The notes under the pieces are model-generated. The model did not search any database. It was not told the DNA's origin and was given only the letters and a program-made list of their open reading frames with translations. From positions 14,980-78,979 of the forward strand of contig NZ_JBEQCS010000021.1 in assembly GCF_046054195.1 (NCBI RefSeq): a DNA stretch of 64,000 nucleotides, written 5' to 3'. Made by a program: the position numbers and the translations under genes. Positions within the stretch are counted from its first letter, which is position 1. Each line of letters begins with the position of its first letter. Positions 9,067 through 17,475 of the stretch are shown one piece after another. Source of the DNA: Celerinatantimonas sp046054195. Its GTDB lineage: Bacteria > Pseudomonadota > Gammaproteobacteria > Enterobacterales > Celerinatantimonadaceae.

Positions 9067-9132
9067 ATGGCCTTTATTGGCGAATCACCATACAATGCCG
9101 CACAGTTTGTGCCAGCATCAGGAATACTATGA
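9067..9132 (+). CDS. Possible 21-aa leader ORF coupled to hemE
   Basis: A small frame, MAFIGESPYNAAQFVPASGI plus one residue, lies between nudC and hemE. It has a strong GAAGAGGGGG ribosome-binding site just before its ATG, and its TGA overlaps the hemE ATG in an ATGA arrangement. The hemE ribosome-binding site (CAGGA) is inside it. This is the geometry of a translationally coupled leader peptide. There is no recognisable homology, and chance occurrence cannot be excluded. Confidence 0.4.
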   Translation: MAFIGESPYNAAQFVPASGIL

Positions 9133-10208
9133 GCAAGTTAAAAAATGATCGTTACTTAAGAGCATTGCGCCGCGAAGAGGTCGATGTTACGCCTGTGTGG
9201 ATGATGCGCCAGGCTGGGCGTTATCTGCCTGAATATCGACAATTGCGTGCAAAAGCAGGTGATTTTATGGCAGTTTGCCAAAGTCCTGAACTTGCTTGTG
9301 AAGTAACATTGCAACCGCTGCGCCGATTCGCTCTGGATGCTGCTATTTTATTCTCTGATATTTTGACCATTCCTGATGCAATGGGATTGGGACTTTATTT
9401 TGCCAAAGGTGAAGGCCCAAGATTTAACCATCCGATTCAATCGTTAAGTGATGTCAAAGCGCTGAGCATACCCGATCCCCTCAAATCGCTGAGCTATGTT
9501 CCGGCTGCGGTGAAAACCATTGTTAGAGAGTTAGATGCCAGTGTGCCTTTGATTGGTTTTTCAGGTAGCCCTTGGACATTGGCAACTTATATGGTGGAAG
9601 GGGCGTCAACAAAGCAGTTTACCAAAATCAAAAAAATGCTCTTTAGTGAACCTGCCACATTGCATCTATTGCTGGATAAATTAGCGCTGTCCGTCATTGA
9701 TTATCTGAATGCTCAGATTGAAGCGGGTGTGCAAGCGGTCATGATTTTTGATACCTGGGGCGGAGTATTAAGCGGCGATTGTTATAGAGAGTTTTCGCTT
9801 GCCTATATGCAAAAAATTGTCGAAGGAATTCATCGCAGTGTTGATGGCCAGAGCATTCCGGTGACGCTATTTACAAAAAATGGTGGTCAGTGGCTGGAGT
9901 GGATAGCTCAGAGCGGCTGTGATGCAATTGGCATCGATTGGACGTGTGATATGGATGATGCACGGCGCAGAGTTGGCGATAAAGTGGCTTTGCAGGGAAA
10001 TATGGACCCTTCGATGTTGTACGCGTCAGCCGATAAAATTGAGAGTGAAGTCAAGCGCATACTTAAGCAATATGGTCACGGCAATGGCCACGTTTTCAAT
10101 TTAGGTCATGGCATTCATCAGGATGTCCCTTTGGAAAATGCGGGTGTATTTGTGGATGCTGTTCACCAATATAGTCGCGCTTATCATCAAACTTCTTACA
10201 AGGGGTGA
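9129..10208 (+). CDS. hemE: Uroporphyrinogen decarboxylase
   Basis: This 359-residue cytosolic enzyme decarboxylates the four acetate side chains of uroporphyrinogen III to give coproporphyrinogen III in haem synthesis. Diagnostic motifs are PVWMMRQAGRYLPEYR near residue 22 (substrate-binding arginines), SDILTIPDAMG near 76, GFSGSPWTLATYMVEG near 145 and FNLGHGIHQDVP near the C-terminus. Length is typical (354 in E. coli). It follows nudC and precedes nfi/yjaG/hupA as in enterobacteria, although a permease, a phosphatase and an orphan gene are inserted here. Confidence 0.97.
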   Translation: MSKLKNDRYLRALRREEVDVTPVWMMRQAGRYLPEYRQLRAKAGDFMAVCQSPELACEVTLQPLRRFALDAAILFSDILTIPDAMGLGLYFAKGEGPRFNHPIQSLSDVKALSIPDPLKSLSYVPAAVKTIVRELDASVPLIGFSGSPWTLATYMVEGASTKQFTKIKKMLFSEPATLHLLLDKLALSVIDYLNAQIEAGVQAVMIFDTWGGVLSGDCYREFSLAYMQKIVEGIHRSVDGQSIPVTLFTKNGGQWLEWIAQSGCDAIGIDWTCDMDDARRRVGDKVALQGNMDPSMLYASADKIESEVKRILKQYGHGNGHVFNLGHGIHQDVPLENAGVFVDAVHQYSRAYHQTSYKG

Positions 10209-10290
10209 ATAACTGTTAAATGTTATTGTCACTAAGCTGTGATAGAAACACGCTAGAGTGACAACGCGGTTATTTGTTTTAAGGTTATTT

Positions 10291-11073
10291 ATGTTTTGGA
10301 TCTGCTTGGTGTTAGGCGCTGTGGCCGGAACCCTCTCAGGATTGTTTGGCCTCGGTGGTGGGGTGCTCATCGTCCCGGCGCTAGTTGTGATTTTTCATTG
10401 GGCTCATTTTCCATCAGAGTTGGCTATCCATATGGCGATGGGAACTTCTCTAGCAACGATTATTTTTACCGCTTCAAGCTCGACCTACGGGCATTATAAA
10501 CAGGGAAGTGTTGACTGGAAAATTGTCTGGCAGCTTACCACTGGGATTGTTATTGGTGCCTTTTCTGGAAGCTGGTTGGCGCATTTTATTAATGGTCGAT
10601 GGCTCGAGTGGGCTTTTGGCGTTTATTTAATTTTGATTGCTCTCAAAATGTTGTTTGCTCATCAGCAAGTTTCTAACCGTTCCATGCCTTCGATATGGGT
10701 GACTAACTGTGTCGGTATCTTTATCGGGTTTAAGTCGGCTATTTTTGGCGTTGGCGGCGGGACTGTCACAGTGCCGTTTTTAAACTATTTTGGTCAGCCA
10801 ATGAAGCGCGCCGCTGGGATCTCAGCCGCGTGTGGATTGCCGATTGCCATTAGCGGTACGTTGGGATATCTGTTTGCGGGAAGTCAACACGATATATTGC
10901 CTCAGTGGAGCGTCGGTTATGTCTATCTGCCGGCGTGGTTGGGAATTATTTTAACCAGCTCTATCTTTGCTCGCTTTGGCGCCAAACTCTCCCATATTTG
11001 GTCTCAGCAACGGCTACAGCGATTGTTTGCAATCTTGCTGTTTGCCATTGCTGCCAAAATATTTATCGCTTAG
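10291..11073 (+). CDS. TSUP (TauE/SafE) family membrane permease
   Basis: A 260-residue polytopic inner-membrane protein of the sulfite-exporter TauE/SafE family. The two half-repeats each begin with a glycine-rich signature: SGLFGLGGGVLIVPAL near residue 14 and KSAIFGVGGGTVTVPFL near 150. About eight hydrophobic segments are visible. Substrates in this family are mainly sulfur-containing anions; the one here is unknown. ATG 10291 with AAGG upstream is preferred over GTG 10258. Confidence 0.85.
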   Translation: MFWICLVLGAVAGTLSGLFGLGGGVLIVPALVVIFHWAHFPSELAIHMAMGTSLATIIFTASSSTYGHYKQGSVDWKIVWQLTTGIVIGAFSGSWLAHFINGRWLEWAFGVYLILIALKMLFAHQQVSNRSMPSIWVTNCVGIFIGFKSAIFGVGGGTVTVPFLNYFGQPMKRAAGISAACGLPIAISGTLGYLFAGSQHDILPQWSVGYVYLPAWLGIILTSSIFARFGAKLSHIWSQQRLQRLFAILLFAIAAKIFIA

Positions 11074-11110
11074 AGCGGCTTTTAAGCCAATCTAAGCGAT
11101 AGCGCATCTA

Positions 11111-11953
11111 CTATGGTTGCCAGATATACAGCGCTTGTTTGCGCAATTTATCTTTAGTGGCTGCGCTCTCACCCCATTGGTAGTGAATCGCTGCGCCATC
11201 CCATGTACCGTAAATCGGGTTAGGCAGCACAATGTATTTAGTGCCCCACTGTGGACGATACTGGTCAGCTAACTGCTGGCGTTGCTCCATGCTCTTAGCA
11301 TCAAATTTATCGCTGAAATCACCTAAATTATCTCCCATGTATAAGGCAATATCATAATGAGAGCGAACTTGATTGCGTCGTGGTTCTTTATCGCTGCTGG
11401 TGGATTTCATTAATAGATGGGAGTTTACAACATTAGGAAAACCAAGTTGTTTAAGGTTCGTTAACGTTGCCTCACGAACTTTCTCGGCACGGTTGGTGAT
11501 ATAGAACACTTGCACACCATGCTCACTGGCGAAATTTAAAAATGATACTGCGCCAGGAATTGCCGTTGCTTTACTTTGTTTCACCCACTGTTGCCAGGTT
11601 TTACTCGAATAGCCCTGATTTTTGCCAATTAACCAGGCTTGATATGGCAGATTATTTAGAACCGTTTCATCAATGTCGACAACCACCGCCAGAGGCTTGC
11701 TATGATCGCTTGATAACTCTTTTTTTAGCTGATCACTGGCAACATTAAATGCTTGATAACACAGCGCTCGATATTCAGCAGAACGTTGCATCCAGACTAA
11801 AGCCTGCATCTGTTGCTCGTTCAGATCTTTGGTTGAATAAGAGGATGATGGCTGTGATGGGGAAGATTGCACATGGTTATCAGTCGATGATAACTGAGCG
11901 CACCCAGATAAAATCAGTGAACTGAAGGCGATGATCGAGAGCTGTTTAAGCAT
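11111..11953 (-). CDS. Outer-membrane acid phosphatase / 5'-nucleotidase, lipoprotein e(P4) family
   Basis: A 280-residue HAD-superfamily class C acid phosphatase. The signal peptide ends in LILSGC (lipid-anchored Cys at about 18). The catalytic motif DIDETVLNN lies at about 93-101, the second HAD motif is FYITNRAEKVR and the acidic third motif is MGDNLGDF. The Haemophilus relative (Hel) dephosphorylates NMN and nucleotides at the outer membrane during NAD salvage. The start at ATG 11953, with AGGATC upstream, fits the signal peptide; the frame is open to 12001. Confidence 0.9.
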   Translation of the reverse strand: MLKQLSIIAFSSLILSGCAQLSSTDNHVQSSPSQPSSSYSTKDLNEQQMQALVWMQRSAEYRALCYQAFNVASDQLKKELSSDHSKPLAVVVDIDETVLNNLPYQAWLIGKNQGYSSKTWQQWVKQSKATAIPGAVSFLNFASEHGVQVFYITNRAEKVREATLTNLKQLGFPNVVNSHLLMKSTSSDKEPRRNQVRSHYDIALYMGDNLGDFSDKFDAKSMEQRQQLADQYRPQWGTKYIVLPNPIYGTWDGAAIHYQWGESAATKDKLRKQALYIWQP

Positions 11954-12120
11954 AGAGAGATCCTGGAGATTATTAAAACTATCAGTATTTTGCCATATCA
12001 TACCGTATCTGCTAGAGCTGCATAGTGCAAGATCTTGTAAATTTTTGCCTGTTTTAGACTATCCCCATGTAGGGATTTTCCCCAATTGAGCCAATTCAAT
12101 AAGCTGCCTATGCTTAGCTC

Positions 12121-12765
12121 ATGAGCAATGTAATGAAATCAGCTCAGGCTGAATCCCGCGTCGAAATTCCAGCCTGTCAACAAGTGCAGCTCATGCAAAA
12201 AAATGCCAGTGAGCTTCGCTTGCAATGGTTTGGCTGGATGCTTAACGATGAAAATAGACGTCTTGATAAATCTCAGTTTTTAGAGAAGGTTCAGTTGTGC
12301 GCGCAAAAAATGCTAACAGAGCAGGTTGGCGGGCCGCTTTTAATTGTCATTGATGTTGAGTTGCTAAGCGATAAACCATGGCTTGAACAACTGTTAGATA
12401 AGCTTTTAAAGATTCACTTTTCTTGGCGAAATCTAATAGTACTGGTAAACGATTGGCCAAGCCAAAATGACGTGGCGGCTGTCAATCAATCCATTTATTG
12501 GCTGCGCTCATGTCAGGTTCAAGTTTGGCTCCAGAGTTTGCAAATACCCAGTAAATCTCAATTGGAATCCGTTTTAGTGGATGCCGTTGTGGTGGATGCT
12601 TTTCATGATCCGCACTTGGCTGGTGACGATTTTGAGGCGAATGTGGATGAGCTATCAGAGGATAATGCTGCGGTGATCCTCTATAATCCTCCCGAGTCAT
12701 TTCTGCAAGGTCATGATATATCAGCGCTATTGAGTGTGCTAACATCCAGTGACGATTCTATGTAA
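12121..12765 (+). CDS. Uncharacterised 214-aa protein upstream of nfi
   Basis: I do not recognise this protein. It has no signal peptide or membrane segment. It alternates hydrophobic strands (LLIVIDVELL, NLIVLVN, VVVDAF) with amphipathic helices (WLEQLLDKLLK) and has an acidic C-terminal third, so a cytosolic alpha/beta fold is likely. The pattern faintly recalls a degenerate EAL-type barrel fragment, but no catalytic motif supports that. Only 15 bp separate its stop from the endonuclease V start, with the nfi ribosome-binding site in the gap, so the two are probably one operon. The start is uncertain: no good Shine-Dalgarno precedes ATG 12121, and ATG 12133 is an alternative. Confidence 0.7.
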   Translation: MSNVMKSAQAESRVEIPACQQVQLMQKNASELRLQWFGWMLNDENRRLDKSQFLEKVQLCAQKMLTEQVGGPLLIVIDVELLSDKPWLEQLLDKLLKIHFSWRNLIVLVNDWPSQNDVAAVNQSIYWLRSCQVQVWLQSLQIPSKSQLESVLVDAVVVDAFHDPHLAGDDFEANVDELSEDNAAVILYNPPESFLQGHDISALLSVLTSSDDSM

Positions 12766-12780
12766 AAAACGGAGTTTTTT

Positions 12781-13488
12781 ATGCACTGGCAATGGCCTTT
12801 TTCAGTCCCAAAAGCTCGTGCATTTCAAACTCATGCAGCATCTCAATTAAAACTCGTTCCTTATCAACAGAACGTTCACTGCATTGCGGGTGCGGATATT
12901 GGTTTGCCAAATAAAGCCAAGCAAGTTCGAGCCGCAATATGTACTTTCGATGCGAACGATTTAACGCCTATAGAACTGAGTATTGTGACGTTGCCTAACA
13001 CGATGCCGTATATTCCCGGACTACTTGGTTTTCGCGAAGTGCCAGCGCTGGTAAAAGCTTACCAATTGTTAGAGACCAAGCCGCAATTGATTTTGGTTGA
13101 TGGTCAGGGGATTGCACACCCGCGCCGCTTTGGTAATGCATCTCAGCTTGGTTGGCAACTCAATGTCGCCACCATTGGGGTGGCTAAATCAAGACTAACC
13201 GGCGAACATGAGCCCTTAACTGAAGCGCTTGGCAGCGTTCAACCTCTAGTGAGTCAAAGCCAAACCATCGGGTATGTATTGCGCTCAAAAGTGCGCTGTA
13301 AACCGCTCTATCTTTCGCCTGGCAACTTAGTGTCAACAGAGCAGAGTTTATCCTTTGTTCAGCAATGTCTAGACGGTTATCGCCTGCCGAAGCCGACTCG
13401 TTGGGCAGATGCATTTGCCTCTAATCGGTCCTCGGCAGCGAAGTTACTAAAATTAATACCCTCGAGCAAAGTCCACCAGATAACGTAG
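12781..13488 (+). CDS. nfi: Endonuclease V (deoxyinosine 3'-endonuclease)
   Basis: This 235-residue repair nuclease cuts DNA one base 3' of deoxyinosine. The metal-binding acidic residues are visible at Asp39 (AGADIG), Glu86 (GFREVP) and Asp107 (VDGQG). Other family blocks are MPYIPGLLGFRE, IAHPRRFG, TIGVAKSRL and the C-terminal GYRLPKPTRWADA. Where the E. coli motif is DGHG this protein has DGQG. A GGAG ribosome-binding site precedes the ATG. The 3' end overlaps the convergent dehydrogenase gene by 36 bp. Confidence 0.95.
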   Translation: MHWQWPFSVPKARAFQTHAASQLKLVPYQQNVHCIAGADIGLPNKAKQVRAAICTFDANDLTPIELSIVTLPNTMPYIPGLLGFREVPALVKAYQLLETKPQLILVDGQGIAHPRRFGNASQLGWQLNVATIGVAKSRLTGEHEPLTEALGSVQPLVSQSQTIGYVLRSKVRCKPLYLSPGNLVSTEQSLSFVQQCLDGYRLPKPTRWADAFASNRSSAAKLLKLIPSSKVHQIT

Positions 13489-14391
13489 CGGTTGTGAATT
13501 GAGGTAGCGGTTCACATTATCCAAAATGACCGGTTGAACATCTTCGATACGTGATGGAGCGGCAATATGTGGCGTAATACTCACTTGCGAATGACGCCAG
13601 AGTGGATGCTCTTGAGATAGCGGCTCTTGGTGCATGACATCCAGCACAGCTCGAGCATTTGGATTGTCATCAAGAAAGCTCAGTAGTGCTTTTTCATCAA
13701 CGGTGGTGCCCCGGCCACTGTTAATAAACAATGCTTCGCTAGAAAAAAGCGAGAGCAGCTGGGCGTTGACCTTCTCATAGGTTTGTTCGGTGCTTGGCAG
13801 TAAGTTGGCAATGACATCTGCTTTTTGGATGAGCTCGCTTGCATCATCCCAGCTCACTACACTTTGGAATCCTTCAGCAGGTTTGGCTGAGCGGCTCACA
13901 GCATCGACACGCATTCCTAACTGGCTTGCTGTTTTGGCAACAGCTTGAGCTAAAGAGCCACTTCCTAGGCACAACAGTCGATATTCGGTTAGTGGGCGAT
14001 AACTCAGTTGTTGCCATTGTTGCTGGCTTTGTTGTTTCTCATATTGAAACAAATGACGTTGCCACGCCAAAATATAACCCACTACGTACTCACTCATGGC
14101 TTGGCCAAGAACATCACGAATGTTGGTTAATTGATAATCACGGCGCATTTGTGGTTTCAATAATGGGTCTACGCCGGCATAAAGTGACTGAACCCATTTG
14201 AGATTAGGCATTCTCTCTACCACCTGTTGGCCATCGGCGGGGGTTGCAACTAAAATTTGAGATTGCAGGCCTTCATCGGCCAGCTCTTGAGCATTTTTAG
14301 CATGAAATATGGTAATTTGCGGATGAGCTTGTTGGATCTGTTGAGAAAGCTCTTCTAAGTTTTGGCCAATTAGAGTGATATTTGTTGACAT
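13453..14391 (-). CDS. D-isomer 2-hydroxyacid dehydrogenase family protein
   Basis: A 312-residue NAD(P)-dependent dehydrogenase of the GhrA-like group. It shows the nucleotide-binding loop LGSGSLAQAVAK near residue 145, then the catalytic Arg in INSGRGTTVDE, the Glu in LDVMHQEPL and the His in ITPHIAAPS, ending in VDFARGY. The Rossmann loop reads GSGSLA rather than GxGxxG. The physiological substrate (glyoxylate, hydroxypyruvate or another 2-oxo acid) cannot be told from sequence. It overlaps nfi tail to tail. Confidence 0.88.
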   Translation of the reverse strand: MSTNITLIGQNLEELSQQIQQAHPQITIFHAKNAQELADEGLQSQILVATPADGQQVVERMPNLKWVQSLYAGVDPLLKPQMRRDYQLTNIRDVLGQAMSEYVVGYILAWQRHLFQYEKQQSQQQWQQLSYRPLTEYRLLCLGSGSLAQAVAKTASQLGMRVDAVSRSAKPAEGFQSVVSWDDASELIQKADVIANLLPSTEQTYEKVNAQLLSLFSSEALFINSGRGTTVDEKALLSFLDDNPNARAVLDVMHQEPLSQEHPLWRHSQVSITPHIAAPSRIEDVQPVILDNVNRYLNSQPLRYLVDFARGY

Positions 14392-14559
14392 ATTACTTCC
14401 TGATATCGCTTGTGTTTGAACTTTTTTTGGTCGTTTTTTAAACTTATTGTGTCATGTTAATACAAATGATTCATTTTTAGCTATTTTATTTATAATTTTA
14501 CTGGTGCTTTTACAACTTTCTTTTAAAATCACCTCTTTCATCAACCCGGGAGTTTATTG

Positions 14560-15144
14560 ATGCTATCAGCTTCTTTTTTGACAAATTTAAAAAAGCTGCC
14601 AAGATTAGCGCAATTACTGTTTTGTGCTTGTTTAGTCCAGCGGATGATGCCAAATTATAAGTTGTTCGCTCTGGCTACCGGGTTTGCCCGTGATGATGCG
14701 CTAGATAAATATATGGCGTTGTTCTGGGAATATTTGAGCTATCCGAAAGCGCGCATTAATTTTGCGTTGCAGCGCGAACAATTGGATCCAGTTATTCCGG
14801 AAGTCAATAATTTTGATGTTTATGGCGTATATCCGGCTTTGGATTGCTGTGTCGGACTAGAATTATTATTTAGTATCGTTCTGAGCTTTGATGGGGACGA
14901 AGCGGCGCAGGCGAGCCAGTTATCGCTGAGTTCGGTGACAAATTTTTTGCAGATGCAAAATGATTTTGCTGATGATGAGCAATTATTCCAAGAGCCATTA
15001 GCAGTAGAGGAGTTTGCATTTCAAAAACAATGTTATGATTTTGCTCTTAATTTTCAGAGAAATCATGATTATATAAAACAGGTGAGAGAAGTAGCTCGAC
15101 AAGAAGATGTGAGTAATCTAGGGATCTGTTTGCGGGACGAATAA
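14560..15144 (+). CDS. yjaG: YjaG family protein (DUF416)
   Basis: A 194-residue soluble protein of unknown function. The family is recognisable from the N-terminal LPRLAQLLFCACLVQRMMPNY-like block, LDKYMALFWEYL near 46, and VYPALDCCVGLELLFS near 96, together with its location directly upstream of the HU-alpha gene as in E. coli. The ATG at 14560 is chosen because CGGGAG lies seven bases upstream. Confidence 0.88.
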   Translation: MLSASFLTNLKKLPRLAQLLFCACLVQRMMPNYKLFALATGFARDDALDKYMALFWEYLSYPKARINFALQREQLDPVIPEVNNFDVYGVYPALDCCVGLELLFSIVLSFDGDEAAQASQLSLSSVTNFLQMQNDFADDEQLFQEPLAVEEFAFQKQCYDFALNFQRNHDYIKQVREVARQEDVSNLGICLRDE

Positions 15145-15314
15145 TTCCTGTTACAGTGGCCTTCGGCATGGGATATTTCGGTAATTTTATACGGAAATTG
15201 TGTTAATCCCGCGTCAAATCTGGCTTCTTGGATAAAAAAATCTTTGCGAAGCTTATTTTTTTCTCTTAAAGTGTTCTCGGCTAATCGAAAATAATCACAA
15301 AGGATTACTTATCT

Positions 15315-15587
15315 ATGAATAAAACTGAACTGATTGACGCTATCGCAGAAAAGGCGGATCTGTCTAAAGCTCAAGCAAAAGTGGCATTAGAAACTACTCT
15401 GGAATCAATCTCTGGCGCGCTAAAAGGTGGTGATCAGGTTCAGCTGATTGGTTTCGGTACTTTCAAAGTAAATCATCGTGCAGCTCGTAAAGGCCGTAAC
15501 CCTCAGACTGGCGCTGAAATTGATATCGCTGCAGCGAACGTTCCTGCGTTTGTTGCTGGTAAAGCTCTTAAAGACGCAGTTAAGTAA
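15315..15587 (+). CDS. hupA: DNA-binding protein HU-alpha
   Basis: This 90-residue nucleoid-associated protein bends and compacts DNA as a dimer. The family signature GFGTFKVNHRAARKGRNPQTG lies at about 46-66 (the DNA-binding arm), after the helical MNKTELIDAIAEKADLSKAQ start. Length equals E. coli HU-alpha. The yjaG-hupA order identifies it as the alpha rather than the beta paralogue. AAAGGA precedes the ATG, and a 170-bp AT-rich leader and strong terminators mark a single highly expressed gene. Confidence 0.96.
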   Translation: MNKTELIDAIAEKADLSKAQAKVALETTLESISGALKGGDQVQLIGFGTFKVNHRAARKGRNPQTGAEIDIAAANVPAFVAGKALKDAVK

Positions 15588-15599
15588 TTTGTCTCTCTA

Positions 15600-15664
15600 A
15601 ACAGGTTAAACAGTGTTAACCTGTTATTGTTAGAATAAATATGGGCATTCGATGCCCATATTTT
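15600..15664 (+). terminator. Tandem terminator hairpins after hupA
   Basis: Two hairpins lie in series. The first pairs AACAGGTTA (15600-15608) with TAACCTGTT (15617-15625) and has only a weak T-rich tail. The second pairs ATATGGGCAT (15639-15648) with ATGCCCATAT (15652-15661) around a TCG loop and runs into TTTTT, a canonical rho-independent terminator. Confidence 0.88.
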
Positions 15665-15691
15665 TCTCTTCGTTCCGACTCGGAGCATCTT

Positions 15692-16054
15692 ATGTCCAAC
15701 GCCTTTGTGTTAGTTGCTCATGGCAGCCGTAAAGATGAATCCAATCAAGAAATCATCGATTTTACGAAGTGTTTACACAGCGCCTTAAATCCACGTTTTG
15801 ATATTATTTGCCACGCTTTTTTAGAACTCTGTGAGCCAGATCTTCACTCGCGGCTTAGTCAGTTGATGGCCCAAAAGGTGAGTTCAGTGACATTGTTCCC
15901 ATTTTTTCTGGCAGCGGGGAAGCATGTTCGCAATGACTTGCCTGAACTGGTGAATGCCCTTGAAAAGCAATATCCTGAGTGCGAATTCATTTTGCTTGAA
16001 CATTTAGGAAAACAAAGCGGTTTGGTGAAGTTGATTCAAGAAGCTGTGCTATAA
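15692..16054 (+). CDS. CbiX/SirB-like chelatase domain protein
   Basis: A 120-residue single-domain protein of the sirohydrochlorin ferrochelatase/cobaltochelatase family. The metal-binding histidines are seen in FVLVAHGSRKDESN near residue 5 and in FPFFLAAGKHVRNDLP near 75. Single-domain CbiX proteins insert cobalt, iron or nickel into sirohydrochlorin as homodimers; the metal here cannot be assigned. The upstream in-frame ATG at 15641 lies inside the hupA terminator, so ATG 15692, with GGAG seven bases upstream, is the true start. Confidence 0.85.
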   Translation: MSNAFVLVAHGSRKDESNQEIIDFTKCLHSALNPRFDIICHAFLELCEPDLHSRLSQLMAQKVSSVTLFPFFLAAGKHVRNDLPELVNALEKQYPECEFILLEHLGKQSGLVKLIQEAVL

Positions 16055-16090
16055 AAGCGACAGCTCCCTGACTGGCAATCTGAGCGGTTT

Positions 16091-16657
16091 TTAAAAATTA
16101 TAATCAGTGCCGAGATAAAAGTTATTTTCATAGCGTAAGTCTGGGCCTGCGCTATAACCAAAAGTTGTGCGGCGCCAACCAACTACTACATCGACGTTAT
16201 CAACTGCCATATATGATGCTTTAGCACCATATTGCATGTATCGGTCAACGTGGTGAAATGACAAAATATCGGGTGCGTAATAAGTTTCCGCTGTAGCACT
16301 TAGCCTGTCATTAAGCTGATAAGTAACGTGGCCACCGAGAGCAACGACACCACCATTTTTATGGTCTTTTGCATCCAGAAAAACAGCTTTGCCACCAAAG
16401 CCAAAGGAAATTGGATCGGCATTTCCGACAAATTCGGCTCCCAACTGGCCGATTGTCCCGCTATCGTCAGAATATTGACCATTGGCAAAAAATTGCACAT
16501 TTTCCCCTGCCATTGCTTTAATACCACCTGCCACACTTTTGTTGTTGACCTGTGCGTTGATGTTGTTATTTGCATGTCCTGTGGCCGCAAATGCTGACTG
16601 TCCTGCCAGCAGCAATCCTGCGCCTGCTATTGAAAGTGCCATTATTCGTTTGTGCAT
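16091..16657 (-). CDS. YfaZ family outer-membrane beta-barrel protein
   Basis: A 188-residue exported protein with a signal peptide (MHKRIMALSIAGAG start, cleavage after QSAFA near 23) followed by alternating amphipathic beta-strands and an aromatic C-terminus (YLGTDYNF) typical of outer-membrane barrels. The segments SFGFGGKAVFL and ETYYAPDILSF resemble the YfaZ family. The function is unknown. The frame is open to 16732, but ATG 16657 places the signal peptide at the N-terminus. Confidence 0.78.
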   Translation of the reverse strand: MHKRIMALSIAGAGLLLAGQSAFAATGHANNNINAQVNNKSVAGGIKAMAGENVQFFANGQYSDDSGTIGQLGAEFVGNADPISFGFGGKAVFLDAKDHKNGGVVALGGHVTYQLNDRLSATAETYYAPDILSFHHVDRYMQYGAKASYMAVDNVDVVVGWRRTTFGYSAGPDLRYENNFYLGTDYNF

Positions 16658-16778
16658 TGTAGTCTCACTCATTTGAAGTCGAACAAAGTTAACTGACAAT
16701 TTTAGTGATGCATTGATACGGCGAGATGTCACGTTTTTGTCGTTTCAGTTGTTATTACAAATAGTATGCCAGTTATGA

Positions 16779-16812
16779 AAATAATAAAGGATGTGACCAT
16801 CCTTTATTATTT
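16779..16812 (-). terminator. Long-stem terminator downstream of the LysE-family gene
   Basis: A perfect 15-bp stem (AAATAATAAAGGATG paired with its complement) closes on a four-base loop. Read on the minus strand it follows the exporter gene and ends in a T-rich stretch, so it probably terminates the tag-exporter transcript ahead of the yfaZ promoter. Confidence 0.75.
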
Positions 16813-16848
16813 ATTGTAGTTGCAAGTCTGATGATTCGTGAAAGAGCA

Positions 16849-17469
16849 TTAGCTCGCGGCAAGCCATACTCCAACCAAAGCCATCAATGTACCAGAGATA
16901 CGATTGAGCCATTTAAGGTTACCTGAATGGGCCAGATAGTGTCCCAATGTCTTACCTCCGGAGGCGTAAATGGTCAGGCAGACAAATTCGCTGCACAATA
17001 TGATTGCAACCAATAATGTTAGCTGCGGGGCAACCGGTTCGTTAGCATTGATGAACGGCGGTAACAATGAAACCATAAATGCCCAGGCTTTGGGGTTGGC
17101 AATGGCTGTAATCCACCCTTGTAACGCCAGTGCTTTACGACTTTGTCGCTTAGCGTTATCCGGCATGTGTTGCAAAGCCAACTTGGAACGAGCTCGCCAC
17201 ATCTGAATGGCTAGATAGATGAGATAGGCTCCGCCTAAGTATTTCAATATATTAAAAAGATGAGGGTAGTTGAGCATGATGGTTGCAACGCCAATCACAG
17301 AGGTTACTGCAACGCTGCCAACACCAATGAGTTCGCCTATCATCATCCATAATGTTCTTTTGACACCGATTGTCATACCCAGCGTCATTGCGAGAGTCAT
17401 ACACATTCCTGGGGTGAGTGAGACAAAGAAAAACGTCCCCAGAAAGGCCATCATGACGTGTCCGTGCAT
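16849..17469 (-). CDS. LysE/RhtB family amino-acid exporter
   Basis: A 206-residue inner-membrane protein with about six hydrophobic segments. The family signature is the N-terminal FVSLTPGMCMTLAMTLG and the mid-protein GGAYLIYLAIQMWR followed by FANPKAWAF-like AIANPKAWAFMVSLLPPFI. Such carriers export amino acids or homoserine lactones; the substrate is unknown. An AGGAG sits upstream of the ATG, six bases after the tag stop codon, so it is co-transcribed with tag. Confidence 0.87.
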   Translation of the reverse strand: MHGHVMMAFLGTFFFVSLTPGMCMTLAMTLGMTIGVKRTLWMMIGELIGVGSVAVTSVIGVATIMLNYPHLFNILKYLGGAYLIYLAIQMWRARSKLALQHMPDNAKRQSRKALALQGWITAIANPKAWAFMVSLLPPFINANEPVAPQLTLLVAIILCSEFVCLTIYASGGKTLGHYLAHSGNLKWLNRISGTLMALVGVWLAAS

Positions 17470-17475
17470 TTAATT

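Noticed and set aside
9067..9081. MAFIG start shared by the hemE leader ORF and the resolvase
   Set aside because: Five residues only, no further similarity and unrelated contexts; taken as coincidence.
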